A DNA stretch of 64,000 nucleotides, from assembly GCF_016907875.1 (NCBI RefSeq), contig NZ_JAFBCU010000001.1, forward strand, positions 1,054,001-1,118,000, read 5' to 3'. The notes under the pieces are model-generated. The model did not search any database. It was not told the origin of the DNA and worked only from the letters and a program-made list of their open reading frames with translations. A program made the position numbers and the translations under genes. Below, in pieces: positions 32,932-42,407 of the stretch. Origin of the DNA: Arthrobacter roseus (GTDB lineage: Bacteria; Actinomycetota; Actinomycetes; Actinomycetales; Micrococcaceae). Numbering within the stretch: the stretch's first letter is position 1; each line of letters starts with the position of its first letter.

Positions 32932-33176
32932 CGGTATGCCTTTCAGTTTCAGTTGATCCCGGCCGGATAACCGGGGCCGTTACTCAAAGTCTGACTCCGC
33001 CCAGGACACTCCAGAAGGAATAGCCACGGGTGGGTAGGGCTTGCCCTCACGCTACACCGAAGCTTCATGATTGTGTATGGAAATTCTTTGGATAACCGCG
33101 CTCCTTGTAAGACTGTTCCCGGCAAAAGAAATTGCGGTGAGGCCACACACCTGAACACCAATGAGATGGAGCGAGC

Positions 33177-34043
33177 ATGAATTTCCTTGCCCGAACAATG
33201 GGTACTGTCCTGGCCTACTCCCTGCTGCACCCCAAACGCAGGAAGCCCCACAGAAGTCCTTCTGACTTCGCCGTCGAGATATGGGACAGAAAAACGGTGC
33301 CAACCTCGGATGGCAAAAAGCTCAGCTGCTGGTTGCTGCACGGCGAACCGCAGAAACTGGCCGTCGTAGGGCACGGAATCGGGCTCTCAAAGTCGGCGTC
33401 GCTCGGCCAGGCCGCGTACTTGAATTCGCAGGGTTTCACGGTTCTCATGTTCGATCACCGCAACCACGGCGAATCGTCCTTGGACTTCAACGCCATGGAC
33501 ATGGCACGCAGATTCACGCTCGACGTCGAATCCTGCGTCTCATGGCTCCGAACCAACGCCGGTGAACCGGATGCCAAGATGGTGGTCTTTGGCTACTCCT
33601 TTTCAACGTTCCCCAGCGTGTACTCAGCCTCGCGAGGGCTGGTGGACATCGACGCCGTCGTCTGTGACAGTGGCCCCGGGCTGACTCTTGAGTCACTTTT
33701 CCAGGGGTTCATGAAGGCCGGCAAGTTCCCCCGAATCCCTGGCTTCACGTCTCCATCCTCGGAAGCGGCGCTCAAAGAATCTACTGCGGCAGCGGCGGTC
33801 AAAATGCTGGGGGCAACGTGGCCACCCCCTCCGAACGCAGGGTTGATGTCTACCATCCCCATGATGTTCATCTCAGGAGCCTCAGACGTCGTGATTGAGC
33901 CGCAGGAGGTTCAGGCGCTCGCGGACCACTACCCGAACGTGCAGGTCGCCGTACTTGAGGGAGCGCACCTGGGTGCTTTCAAGGAGAGCAAGGACGCTTA
34001 CCGTCAGACACTGTCGCAGTTCCTACAGGCGGTCAACGCGTGA
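33177..34043 (+). CDS. Alpha/beta hydrolase
   Basis: 288 aa; GGAGCGAGC before the ATG. Alpha/beta hydrolase core with VLMFDHRNHGESS, nucleophile Ser in VVFGYSFST, an acid in FISGASDVVIEP and His in EGAHLGAF. The N-terminus (MNFLARTMGTVLAYSLLHPKRR) is a possible membrane anchor. Substrate unknown. It overlaps the next gene by four bases (GTGA) and is divergent from fdhA. Confidence 0.85.
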   Translation: MNFLARTMGTVLAYSLLHPKRRKPHRSPSDFAVEIWDRKTVPTSDGKKLSCWLLHGEPQKLAVVGHGIGLSKSASLGQAAYLNSQGFTVLMFDHRNHGESSLDFNAMDMARRFTLDVESCVSWLRTNAGEPDAKMVVFGYSFSTFPSVYSASRGLVDIDAVVCDSGPGLTLESLFQGFMKAGKFPRIPGFTSPSSEAALKESTAAAAVKMLGATWPPPPNAGLMSTIPMMFISGASDVVIEPQEVQALADHYPNVQVAVLEGAHLGAFKESKDAYRQTLSQFLQAVNA

Positions 34044-34603
34044 CAACTAGTTCGCGGGATTCCCTTCCGCGGCGAGCTCCCTGGTGGTGGTACCCGGACG
34101 CATCCTCTGAGGGCCCTACTCCGCGGGAATTCGAGGTTGTTAGCCCGGGGCAGCACTGGGTCAGGGCCATCGACGTCGAGGCGACGCCAGAGGGTCTGTT
34201 CGCCTGGGTTACACAACTACGCAGGGCGCCCTACAGCTACGACTGGATCGATAATTTCGGCCGGCGCAGTCCACAATCTCTTGACCGCAGCATGGTCAAC
34301 GTTTCCGTTGGCGACTCCGTCATGACCATTTTCACGGTCATCGCGGTGGAGCCTGGAACGTCGATGACCGTCAAAATGAAGGCGGGACGGCCAACCTCAC
34401 TCTTTGGTTCACTGACGGTGCACTACGAGGTCGAAGCCAGGGGAGGGAAGTCCCGTCTCATCGTGGAGATGGTTGTTCCGCAGTCTCCAGGACCGCTGAA
34501 AACAATGCGGCGCTACGTACTCGCGTGGGGTGACCTCCTCATGATGCGCAAGCAGTTGAAGGAGCTGAAGCGGCTCGCGGAGTCGACTGCGCTCTTGAGT
34601 TGA
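34040..34603 (+). CDS. SRPBCC-type hypothetical protein
   Basis: 187 aa, GTG start overlapping the hydrolase stop. The pattern RAIDVEATPEGLFAWVTQLRRAPYSYDWIDNFGRRSPQ and a later GSLTVHYEVEARGGKSRLIVEMV resembles SRPBCC/polyketide-cyclase-like lipid- or ligand-binding proteins. Likely works with the adjacent hydrolase; no catalytic role can be stated. Confidence 0.65.
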   Translation: MTTSSRDSLPRRAPWWWYPDASSEGPTPREFEVVSPGQHWVRAIDVEATPEGLFAWVTQLRRAPYSYDWIDNFGRRSPQSLDRSMVNVSVGDSVMTIFTVIAVEPGTSMTVKMKAGRPTSLFGSLTVHYEVEARGGKSRLIVEMVVPQSPGPLKTMRRYVLAWGDLLMMRKQLKELKRLAESTALLS

Positions 34604-34635
34604 GCTGAGCTGACGCAGCCGACGCCGGTCACACG

Positions 34636-35499
34636 CTACGCGGCAGCCTCCAGCTCCTCGTAGGTTGCATCGTCGATCACTACGTCCAACGCGCCCATGT
34701 TATCTTCCAGATGCTCCACGGAGCTGGTCCCCGGGATCGGCATGATGACGGGAGACCGGCGCAGCAACCAGGCCAGGGCCACCTGCGACGTCGTCGCACC
34801 GAGCCGTTTCGCGGCGGCGTCCAGCGGGCCACCTGGCTGAGCAAGTTCACCCGCGGAGATCGGCGCCCAGGGGATGAACCCAATGCCGTTTTCGGTGGCG
34901 TAGCTCAGCACGTCTTCGGACTTACGGTCCGTCAGGTTATAGCGGTTCTGAACAGTAGACACGGTGAAGAACTTTTCGGCGTGCTTCAGCTGCTCCACGC
35001 TGACTTCGGACAGGCCAAGTGCTTTAACCTTGCCCTCCTGCTGCAGATCGCGCAGAACGGAGAACTGTTCCTCGGCGTCGACCTTGGGATCAACGCGGTG
35101 GAGCTGCAGAAGGTCCAGCGAATCAACTTTGAGTTTGCGCAGGCTCAATTCTGTCTGCTGCCGCAGATACTCGGCGCGGCCCACCGGAACCCAGTCGCCC
35201 GGCCCGGTGCGCGTGAAACCCACCTTCGTTGCAATCCGCAGACCGTCTTTGTACGGATGGAGCGCCTCAGCAATGATTTCCTCGCTGATATTGGGGCCAT
35301 AGGAATCCGCGGTGTCGATGAAATCGACACCCAACTCGACGGCGCGGCGGAGCACCTTGATGGCCCCGGCCCTGTCCTTGGGCTCGCCCCACACTCCCTC
35401 GCCGACAATGCGCATGGCGCCGAATCCGAGCCGGTGCACCTCGCCCAGGTCCTTGAGAGTGATGGTCGCGGGGGCAGTTGCTGTGTTGTCTTCGCTCAT
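34636..35499 (-). CDS. Aldo/keto reductase
   Basis: 287 aa. AKR catalytic residues are seen: Asp and Tyr in DFIDTADSYGPNISEEII, Lys in LRIATKVGF, and the His region LDLLQLHRVDP. NADPH-binding end RRSPVIMPIPGTSSVEHLEDN. Reduces aldehydes or ketones; substrate not evident. Confidence 0.9.
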   Translation of the reverse strand: MSEDNTATAPATITLKDLGEVHRLGFGAMRIVGEGVWGEPKDRAGAIKVLRRAVELGVDFIDTADSYGPNISEEIIAEALHPYKDGLRIATKVGFTRTGPGDWVPVGRAEYLRQQTELSLRKLKVDSLDLLQLHRVDPKVDAEEQFSVLRDLQQEGKVKALGLSEVSVEQLKHAEKFFTVSTVQNRYNLTDRKSEDVLSYATENGIGFIPWAPISAGELAQPGGPLDAAAKRLGATTSQVALAWLLRRSPVIMPIPGTSSVEHLEDNMGALDVVIDDATYEELEAAA

Positions 35500-35655
35500 G
35501 GTGGCCGTAACCGCGGTCTCATTGGAGTTATTCCGCCGTCATCTCTCACCCTTCGCCTCTCACCCCACGGCGCGAGATCGGGGTTTGCCGCCGAGGTCAC
35601 CCCCTGCATGGGATATTTCGTCGGCACGGGGTGACGTCGGCCAGACGGTGCCGCG

Positions 35656-37293
35656 CTACCTCACCGTGACCTGCCCGCCGTCGACGTCCCACCGCGAATC
35701 CAGCCGGACATTCTCAAGCAGCCTGCGGTCGTGGGTGACCAGTAACAGTGTGCCCGAGTACTCCTCAAGCGCCTCCTCCAGCTGCTCGATGGCGGGCAGA
35801 TCCAGGTGGTTGGTCGGCTCGTCAAGAACCAGCAGATTTACCCCGCGCGCCTGCAACAGGGCCAGCCCTGCACGAGTGCGCTCGCCGGGAGAGAGGCGGC
35901 CCACCAGTGACCTCACCTGATCGGCCTTCAATCCGAACTTCGCCAGCAGCGTTCGTACCTCTGCTTGCGCCAAGTCAGGCACCGCAGCCTCGAAGGCCGA
36001 CGCCAGATCCTGGCCCTCGGCCAGCTGCCCACGCGCCTGGTCAATCTCGCCCACGGCCACATTGGCACCCAGCGCGGCGCCGCCGTCGTCCGGGGCCTGA
36101 TGCCCTAAAAGCAGCCGCAGCAGTGTGGACTTACCAGCACCATTTGGCCCCGTGATACCCACGCGCTCGCCGGCATTGACCTGCAACGACACGGGTCCCA
36201 GCGTGAAATCTCCCTGCCGGGCCAGAGCACCGTTCAACGTCGCTACAACCGAGCTCGAACGCGGAGCACTGCCGATCGTGAACTGCAGCTGCCATTCCTT
36301 CCGCGGCTCCTCCACCTCATCCAGCCGGGCAATCCGGGACTCCATCTGCCGCACCTTCTGCGCCTGCTTCTCGGAAGACTCGGCGCTGGCCTTGCGGCGG
36401 ATCTTGTCATTGTCCGGGCTCTTCTTCATCGCGTTCCGCACGCCCTGGGAACTCCACTCACGCTGCGTCTGCGCTCGCGATACCAGATCCTGCTTCTTGT
36501 CCGCGAACTCCTCATAGGCCTCCCGGGCATGGCGTTTCGCCACGGCACGCTCCTCCAGGAAAGCGTCGTACCCGCCGTCGTACACGTCCACCTTGTTCTG
36601 GACCAGGTCCAACTCCACCACGGTTGTCACACAGCGGGACAGGAACTCGCGGTCATGCGAGACCAGCACAGCGCCGCCGCGCAGGTTCCGCATGAACCCT
36701 TCCAGCCTGGCCAGTCCATCCAGATCCAGGTCATTGGTTGGCTCATCCAGAAGCACGACGTCGAACCGGCTCAGCAGGAGCGCAGCCAGGGCCACGCGGG
36801 CCAACTGTCCGCCCGAAAGGCCGGTCACTTCCGTGCCGGGATCAATGCCGGGGGCGACGTTGGCCAGTACCGCCGGCAGACGATCCTCCAGATCGGCGGC
36901 ACCGGAAGCGAGCCAGTGATCCAGCGATGCGGCATAGTGGTCTTCGGCCATTTTGGTTCCGGACGCCAGGTCTTCCGCAGTGGCCTCCATGGCCGCGGTA
37001 GCCGCCGTCGAACCCGTACGACGCGCAATGTATTCGCCGACCGTTTCGCCGGGAATGCGCTCGTGTTCCTGCGGAAGCCAGCCGACAAAGGCGTCTCTGG
37101 GAGAAGCCATCACCGAACCGGCAAGCGGTTCATCCACGCCAGCGAGCAGCCGAAGTAGCGTCGTTTTCCCGGCACCGTTAGCGCCGACCACCCCAACGAC
37201 GTCGCCGGGGGCAACAGTGAGATTGAGGTTGGCGAAGAGCGTGCGGTGGGCATGGCCGCCAGAGAGAGCCTTGGCCACGAGAGTTGCAGTCAT
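35656..37293 (-). CDS. ABC-F family ATPase
   Basis: 545 aa with two ABC domains and no membrane segments. Walker [10 protein letters not shown] and GPNGAGKST; signatures [12 protein letters not shown] and [12 protein letters not shown]; Walker [14 protein letters not shown] and [13 protein letters not shown]. The basic linker [24 protein letters not shown] is the P-site tRNA-interacting motif region. ABC-F proteins act on ribosomes, in translation control or in protection from ribosome-targeting antibiotics; which applies is not clear. Confidence 0.9.
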   Translation of the reverse strand: MTATLVAKALSGGHAHRTLFANLNLTVAPGDVVGVVGANGAGKTTLLRLLAGVDEPLAGSVMASPRDAFVGWLPQEHERIPGETVGEYIARRTGSTAATAAMEATAEDLASGTKMAEDHYAASLDHWLASGAADLEDRLPAVLANVAPGIDPGTEVTGLSGGQLARVALAALLLSRFDVVLLDEPTNDLDLDGLARLEGFMRNLRGGAVLVSHDREFLSRCVTTVVELDLVQNKVDVYDGGYDAFLEERAVAKRHAREAYEEFADKKQDLVSRAQTQREWSSQGVRNAMKKSPDNDKIRRKASAESSEKQAQKVRQMESRIARLDEVEEPRKEWQLQFTIGSAPRSSSVVATLNGALARQGDFTLGPVSLQVNAGERVGITGPNGAGKSTLLRLLLGHQAPDDGGAALGANVAVGEIDQARGQLAEGQDLASAFEAAVPDLAQAEVRTLLAKFGLKADQVRSLVGRLSPGERTRAGLALLQARGVNLLVLDEPTNHLDLPAIEQLEEALEEYSGTLLLVTHDRRLLENVRLDSRWDVDGGQVTVR

Positions 37294-37421
37294 TGGACCA
37301 GTTTAGGAGAAGCAGCTGCCGTCCCGAATCCAGCAACATTGACATCAAGTCGGCGCAGAATTGCGGTGTGTCGTGGCAACACTCCCAGAGGGCCGGTTCA
37401 AAGTTGCTGGTTAAGGGACGG

Positions 37422-39170
37422 CTACCCGCGGGGGATGTTGCGGATGTTGCTGCGCGCCATACTCACGGCTTCGCCGGCCCCCCGGTTGAGCACCACCTTT
37501 GACATGGCGGAGGCGAAGCCCATCACTTGTCCGCCGGAGATCTTTGGCGGAATGGAAAGGGCATTGGGGTCCGTGATGAGTTCCACCAAGGCCGGCCCCT
37601 TGTGTGCAAAAGCCTTCCGATAGGCCTTCTCGATGTTTCTGGGATCCGTGACGCGTTCGGCGTGGAAGCCCATGGCGGTCGCGACGGCGGCGTAGTTGGT
37701 GTCCGGGACGTCCACGGCAAAATCGGGAAGCCCATCCACCAGCATCTCGAGTTTGACCATGCCCAGCGTCGAGTTGTTGAACAGCACAATGGTGAGCGGC
37801 AGTTTGTAGGCGGCGGCCGTGATCATTTCGCCGAGCAGCATCGACAGCCCACCATCACCGGAAACCGACACAACCTGCCGTTTGGGGTAGGCCAGCTGGG
37901 CGCCGATGGCCTGGGGGAGCGCGTTGGCCATGGAACCGTGGAGGTAGGAGCCAATCAGCCTGCGGCTACCCAATGGGTTGATGTAGCGGGCCGTCCACAC
38001 ATTGCACATACCGGTATCCGCCGTAAAAATGGCGTCATCATCCGCCACCTGATCTAGTAGCGATGCCGCGTATTCAGGATGGATGGGCGTGAGCTTCTCG
38101 GCCTTGCGCGTGTAGGCGCCCACGGCCTTGTTCATCAGCCGATCGTGCTTCTTGAGTATCTGATCCAGGAACCGGGTGCTCTTCTTCGCCTTGATCAAAG
38201 GCATGAGCGCAGCGAGCGTTGGCAGCACATCGCCGTGAACGGCAACGTCCACGTCTGTTCGCCGGCCAAGGACCGCAGGGTCCCTGTCCACCTGTGCCGT
38301 GCGGGTAGAGGGGAGGAACTGGTCGTACGGGAAGTCGGTGCCCAGCAGGATTAGCAGGTCCGCGTCCTCGATGCCTTCCGCGGCGGCGCCATAGCCCAGT
38401 AGCCCGGTCATGCCGATGTCGTACGGGTTCTTGTACTGAATGAAGTCCTTGCCGCGCAATGAGTGACCAATGGGCGCTGAGATCTTCTCCGCCAGCGCGA
38501 TCACCTCATCATGGGCGCCCTTCACGCCATAGCCAGCGAAGATAGCGACCTTTCCAGCGTCGTTGATGGCGTCGGCGAGTTCCTGGAGGCTCTCCGGTGC
38601 CGGCGTCACACTTCCCTGGGTAACGGGGGAGTACAGCGGCGAGTCCGCTTCTGCGTCCAGGTTCGCTATGTCACCGGGCAGGGTCACGACGGCGACGCCG
38701 CCCCGTCCGACAGCGTGGCGCATGGCACTGTTGACAACGCGCGGGGCCTGTTCAGCGGTGCTGACCATCTCGGAGTAAACGGAGCACTCATTGAAGAGAC
38801 GGTCCGGGTGGGTTTCCTGAAAGAAGCCGCTGCCGATCTGCTTACTGGGGATGTGGGAGGCGATGGCCAGTACCGGCGCTCCGGAGCGATTGGCGTCATA
38901 GAGCCCATTGATCAGGTGGAGGTTTCCCGGACCGCACGAACCTGCACAGACGGCGAGTTCCCCGGTGAGTTGTGCTTCTGCCGAGGCAGCGAAGGCTGCA
39001 GCTTCCTCGTGCCGGACATGCACCCAGTCGATGCCGCCCTTGCGTGATCCACCGGAGCGTCTGACGGCGTCGACTATTGGATTGAGGCTGTCGCCGACAA
39101 TGCCGTAGATGCGGCGGACGCCTGCGCTGTGTAGTTGTTCAATCAGCTGGGTGGCGAGTTCCTTGGCCAT
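37422..39170 (-). CDS. poxB: Pyruvate:quinone oxidoreductase / pyruvate oxidase (ThDP)
   Basis: 582 aa. ThDP enzyme with catalytic Glu in HVRHEEAAAFAASAEAQL, FAD/domain 2 segment GYGVKGAHDEVIALAEK, and ThDP/Mg motif VSGDGGLSMLLGEMITAA ending NNSTLGMVKLE. SKQIGSGFFQETHPDRLFNECSVYSE is diagnostic of PoxB. It decarboxylates pyruvate to acetate and passes electrons to quinone at the membrane. Confidence 0.92.
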   Translation of the reverse strand: MAKELATQLIEQLHSAGVRRIYGIVGDSLNPIVDAVRRSGGSRKGGIDWVHVRHEEAAAFAASAEAQLTGELAVCAGSCGPGNLHLINGLYDANRSGAPVLAIASHIPSKQIGSGFFQETHPDRLFNECSVYSEMVSTAEQAPRVVNSAMRHAVGRGGVAVVTLPGDIANLDAEADSPLYSPVTQGSVTPAPESLQELADAINDAGKVAIFAGYGVKGAHDEVIALAEKISAPIGHSLRGKDFIQYKNPYDIGMTGLLGYGAAAEGIEDADLLILLGTDFPYDQFLPSTRTAQVDRDPAVLGRRTDVDVAVHGDVLPTLAALMPLIKAKKSTRFLDQILKKHDRLMNKAVGAYTRKAEKLTPIHPEYAASLLDQVADDDAIFTADTGMCNVWTARYINPLGSRRLIGSYLHGSMANALPQAIGAQLAYPKRQVVSVSGDGGLSMLLGEMITAAAYKLPLTIVLFNNSTLGMVKLEMLVDGLPDFAVDVPDTNYAAVATAMGFHAERVTDPRNIEKAYRKAFAHKGPALVELITDPNALSIPPKISGGQVMGFASAMSKVVLNRGAGEAVSMARSNIRNIPRG

Positions 39171-39278
39171 GTTTGAGGCTCCTGACCTGTCGAGGGAAGG
39201 GCAGCATGCTTAGGGCGTGTTGCCGTCAGTCTAGCCCGACGGTGCCGGGCCCGTTTTGTCTTCTTTGATAGTGCGCCG

Positions 39279-39638
39279 TTACAGCCGCACGTACGCCCAC
39301 GTTTGCCACTGGCGTTGCGCCAAGTGCGCCACCGCAGCAGGCACCGACACGACGCCGGGGAGTAAGTCGGACGGATTTATCTCGGAGGTCCTCATGCTGT
39401 TTCCGCAACCAACAACAGCTATCCCACCCTCGATCGTTGCGCCGATAACCTCGGCCATAGCGCTGTTGTGAGCCAGGAGCGCCACGGCAGGGCCTTGAAC
39501 GACGACTTCTATTGCAGCTTCAGGCATCGCGACGAGCGCATTCTGGGCGCTTCGGAAAGCTGGCGCTAGTTTCTCTTCATCCGCGGCTCCGAAATAATGA
39601 ATGAGTAGACCCTGCCCGGCAACTGATTTCGAATTCAA
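39279..39638 (-). CDS. DsrE-family small protein
   Basis: 119 aa. DsrE-like pattern: LLIHYFGAADEEKLAPAFRSAQNALVAMPEAAIEVVVQGPAVALL, and a late NSMRTSEINPSDLLPGVVSVPAAVAHLAQRQWQTWAYVRL (a typical end). Related proteins take part in sulfur relay, but here no catalytic Cys pair is apparent beyond one Cys in GCGNSM. Three bases downstream of the DUF2945-type gene on the same strand. Confidence 0.75.
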   Translation of the reverse strand: MNSKSVAGQGLLIHYFGAADEEKLAPAFRSAQNALVAMPEAAIEVVVQGPAVALLAHNSAMAEVIGATIEGGIAVVGCGNSMRTSEINPSDLLPGVVSVPAAVAHLAQRQWQTWAYVRL

Positions 39639-39641
39639 CGC

Positions 39642-39851
39642 CTAACTGGCCTTACTCAGAGCTGAGCCCTTGTGCATCGCCAAGTGATCGGTCTTATCGC
39701 TCTTGATCTCATATTGCGGTTCATCCTCGCTGCAGCGACGAGTGCGGCCCTTGAACTCGGTGTCTTTGGTATAGACCTTGGTGATGGTCCCCTCGACGTG
39801 GCCAGCCTCGGAGTTCCACCGGACGTGGTCGCCAACCTTGAAGTTACTCAA
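39642..39851 (-). CDS. DUF2945 (tudor-like) small protein
   Basis: 69 aa from a TTG at 39851, chosen because GAGGAG lies six bases before it; upstream frame is not credible. FKVGDHVRWNSEAGHVEGTITKVYTKDTEFKGRTRRCSEDEPQYEIKSDKTDHLAMHKGSAL is the full DUF2945 domain. Function unknown, often found with stress genes. Confidence 0.85.
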   Translation of the reverse strand: MSNFKVGDHVRWNSEAGHVEGTITKVYTKDTEFKGRTRRCSEDEPQYEIKSDKTDHLAMHKGSALSKAS

Positions 39852-39948
39852 CTGCTGCTCCTCTACATCGTGAAGTGCTCGTGGGAACAGTCTTGCACTG
39901 CGCCGAGCCACAGACCAGACTCGTGCTATCTAGAGTTAGGAATTCACG

Positions 39949-40293
39949 ATGACGTTTTCGGTGCCGCTACCGTCTGATTTGCGGGCTGAGGGCTTGCACC
40001 TACGGGCGCTGGAGGACACTGGCTGGCGCCTAGAGTACGACCTCAGTCGTGTTCCAGACGTGCCCCGCTGGACTTTTTATCCCGTGGACATCGATGAGGA
40101 AACCGCTCGTCGTCGGATTGTCCGCAGCAAGGAGCGGGATCGGGAGCGTGTGACAGCCAGATACGCGGTGATTGTCGACGGCGTTGCGCTGGGGACGGCG
40201 GGTATGGCGTGCGTGGAAGACGCAGAACCCGAAGTGCTTTACGTGTTGTCGCCCAAGGGCGGGATTTCAGCGCGCAGGATCGTCGTCGGGTAG
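39949..40293 (+). pseudogene. Truncated GNAT acetyltransferase
   Basis: 114 aa. LHLRALEDTGWRLEYDLSRVPDVPRWTFYP and YAVIVDGVALGTAGMACV match the first part of GNAT enzymes. After EVLYVLSPKG, where the acetyl-CoA loop (RGRG-like) should follow, the frame runs to ISARRIVVG and stops. The CoA-binding half is missing, so activity is unlikely. Confidence 0.6.
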
Positions 40294-40359
40294 TCAACGG
40301 CGCGAGGCGGTTGTGCTGAACCGCTGGATCTGCAAAGCCTCAGAAGGCCGAGCCGGCGA

Positions 40360-40965
40360 TCAGCCGACGATTCGCTTGGCCCGATGAACCGCGTTGCTCA
40401 GTTTTGATTGCATGGCGTTCCTGGACATGGCTTGCCTTCCTACCCCGGGTGCATCGAGGACGGTGGCACGCGGTACACGGCCACCAAGGTGGCTCGTTTT
40501 CCAGGCCTGCTGTACGTCGGCGCTACTCAGGATGACAACTTCTAGTCGCGGCAGTAACCGAAGTACTGGTCCGAGCGCCTTGATGCCCGCCATTTTATCG
40601 CCGGCGGTTGCTTTCCCCTCGACAAAGTAGGGAATCATATTCCACATGAGGACGCCATCGCACAGTCCCGCTTCGTTGCGCTCGTGCCAGCACCGCTCCG
40701 CTGCATTGTCCGGGTTATCCACGGAAACGAACCCCGTGCCATCGGATGCGACGACGGCGGCAGGGGGCTGATCCAGGAGCCACAAGACACGAGCCTGGTC
40801 ACCGGCGTCGGCTGGATCGAAGTTGGGGATGGAAACTGAACGAGTGGAAGCATAGTCCGCTCTCCACTCCTCCAGGCTCTGAATGTGGGGGGCTGTTTCC
40901 AGCATTGACCGGCGATTAGCTAGCTCGTCTTCGGATTTCAGGCTTTGGGGAATCGTTGCAAACAT
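40360..40965 (-). CDS. Uracil-DNA-glycosylase-like protein
   Basis: 201 aa. IPNFDPADAGDQARVLWLLDQPP ... VDNPDNAAERCWHERNEAGLCDGVLMWNMIPYFVE resembles UDG-fold proteins (N-P-D-N and W-N-x-x-P segments). Substrate and activity unknown; many members of this branch are annotated only as hypothetical. Confidence 0.6.
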   Translation of the reverse strand: MFATIPQSLKSEDELANRRSMLETAPHIQSLEEWRADYASTRSVSIPNFDPADAGDQARVLWLLDQPPAAVVASDGTGFVSVDNPDNAAERCWHERNEAGLCDGVLMWNMIPYFVEGKATAGDKMAGIKALGPVLRLLPRLEVVILSSADVQQAWKTSHLGGRVPRATVLDAPGVGRQAMSRNAMQSKLSNAVHRAKRIVG

Positions 40966-41316
40966 ATATTCAACACTACCCCGGCTGCGTTATCAGACAA
41001 TTTCGTAGGGCGGAAGACTCGGGCGTGAACGAGACAGAAATTCTGCGGTGCCCGATCGCGGTTCAGCCATGAATCCAGTCTAGGAGTATCGGTCTGCAGC
41101 CCGTGGGCGGCAACAGAACCCGATTTTGTCGGGCAGATCACGGACCTTCTGGTGCCACGCGGGCACTTGATCTGCACGATAGGCGGGGTTCCGGGCGGGT
41201 GGGGCCCTTGATCTGCACGATAGGAGGGGTTCCGGACGGGTGGTCACCCGCATAGGTGCTCAACGTCACCGCCACGTCCTATAGTTGTCGATCATCGAAC
41301 GAAGGACGGAACTGTC
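40966..41316. other. Intergenic stretch with a 41-bp tandem repeat
   Basis: No gene is supported in these 351 bp. The right part holds the repeat at 41167-41243; the left part holds only the presumed promoter of the minus-strand UDG-like gene. Confidence 0.5.
41167..41243. repeat. Two-copy tandem repeat, 41-bp period
   Basis: A 36-bp unit beginning TTGATCTGCACGATAGG and ending CGGGTGG occurs at 41167-41202 and 41208-41243 with two base changes and a 5-bp spacer. A partial related stretch (GCAGATCACGG) lies upstream at 41133. Confidence 0.8.
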
Positions 41317-41776
41317 ATGGTTAAGGTAGTGCTGTTTCATCATATTCAGGGGCTCACGCGGCACGGTCGGGTTTTCGGAAACCATGGAACGCGGAGTCCA
41401 GCTGGCAGCTGAGCTACCGGACGACGTCGTCTACGCGGGCTTTTCGCTGGGGGTGATGCCCGCGCAGCAATTGGCGCAGACCAGTCCGGGTGCGCAAGGC
41501 GCACTCCTTTTTCATGCGTGCGCTCCGACCAGTGAATTCGGCACTTGGCCAGAAGGAATGCCGGCGCAGATCCACGGGATGAACGCGGATCCGTTTTTCG
41601 CCGACGGGGGAGACATTGACGCCGCCAGAGCGCTCGCGGCGGAGGAATCGAACGTCGAGTTGTTCGTGTATCCGGGAAATCAGCACCTTTTTGCAGACAG
41701 CTCGCTGGCAGTTTACAACAAAGAGGCAGCGGACCTCGTGAAGCAGCGAATCCTGGCCTTCCTCGATAACCTGTAG
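41317..41776 (+). pseudogene. Dienelactone hydrolase-family gene with deletion and frameshift
   Basis: The ATG at 41317 (GAAGGACGG upstream) starts MVKVVLFHHIQGLT, the normal N-terminus. The rest of the protein (MERGVQLAAELPDDVVYAGFSLGVMPAQQLAQ ... NQHLFADSS) continues in another frame from 41384. About 40-50 residues expected between the two parts are missing. The core GFSLG and a NQHLF His region remain, but the product would be broken. Confidence 0.7.
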
Positions 41777-41791
41777 ATCCGCGACATCGGT

Positions 41792-42334
41792 CTAGTCAGA
41801 TGAACGGTGCAGGACAAAAATCCCACCATATGCGGGCTGATCAGCTCGCTGCTTGTCGCTGTCGGTGTAGTCGCTCAACACCTGGTGGATGCGGCCTACG
41901 ACGTCTTTGAGGTCTTCCTCAGAAAGATGCAGTACAAAGCGCGAAAGGCTCGCGAGCGCGTCCGGTCCAGCGTTGTTCAGCTCTTCCCGAAACGCCTCGA
42001 CCGGCGCGAGTGGCCCGCCAGAGTTGGCCTTACCGAGGGCGCCCCTGAGATTCCAAGACCGTCCCGTGGACCGGTAGGGTTTCTCCAGGGCCCCGCTGTC
42101 TCCCTTGCGGATGTCGGCGGGTTCAAGGAAGCCTGTAGCGAGCAACTGCCGTACGTGGTAAAGCACCGTGCCTGGATCCTGCTCCAGGCGGTCGGCGAGT
42201 TGCTTGTTGGTGAGTTCGTGGAGTCCGCACAGGCGCAGGATGCGCAGACGCAGTGGATGCGACAGGGCCTTGATCTCCTGGGCGTTCGCAGTGGGGTTGC
42301 GGATCGCTGCGTCCTTCGGTTCCTTAGCCGTCAT
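41792..42334 (-). CDS. ArsR-type winged-helix regulator
   Basis: 180 aa. wHTH: IKALSHPLRLRILRLCGLHELTNKQLADRLEQDPGTVLYHVRQLLATGFLEP. A C-terminal ~100-residue region (RFVLHLSEEDLKDVVGRIHQVLSDYTD) is larger than in simple metal sensors and no Cys metal site is visible. Divergent from the MFS gene at 42408 and probably regulates it. Confidence 0.88.
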   Translation of the reverse strand: MTAKEPKDAAIRNPTANAQEIKALSHPLRLRILRLCGLHELTNKQLADRLEQDPGTVLYHVRQLLATGFLEPADIRKGDSGALEKPYRSTGRSWNLRGALGKANSGGPLAPVEAFREELNNAGPDALASLSRFVLHLSEEDLKDVVGRIHQVLSDYTDSDKQRADQPAYGGIFVLHRSSD

Positions 42335-42351
42335 GCAGCCAAGCGTACGCT

Positions 42352-42388
42352 GATTTACTGAATTCCATCACCTTGAAAATACTAAATC
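42352..42388. promoter_or_regulatory. Candidate operator between ArsR-type and MFS genes
   Basis: GATTTA (42352-42357) and TAAATC (42383-42388) are inverted repeats within the 73-bp AT-rich divergent region. Confidence 0.3.
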
Positions 42389-42407
42389 ACTGTGCAAAGG
42401 TTCATTT

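Noticed and set aside
41167-41243. CRISPR-like array
   Set aside because: Only two units with a 5-bp spacer and no cas genes.
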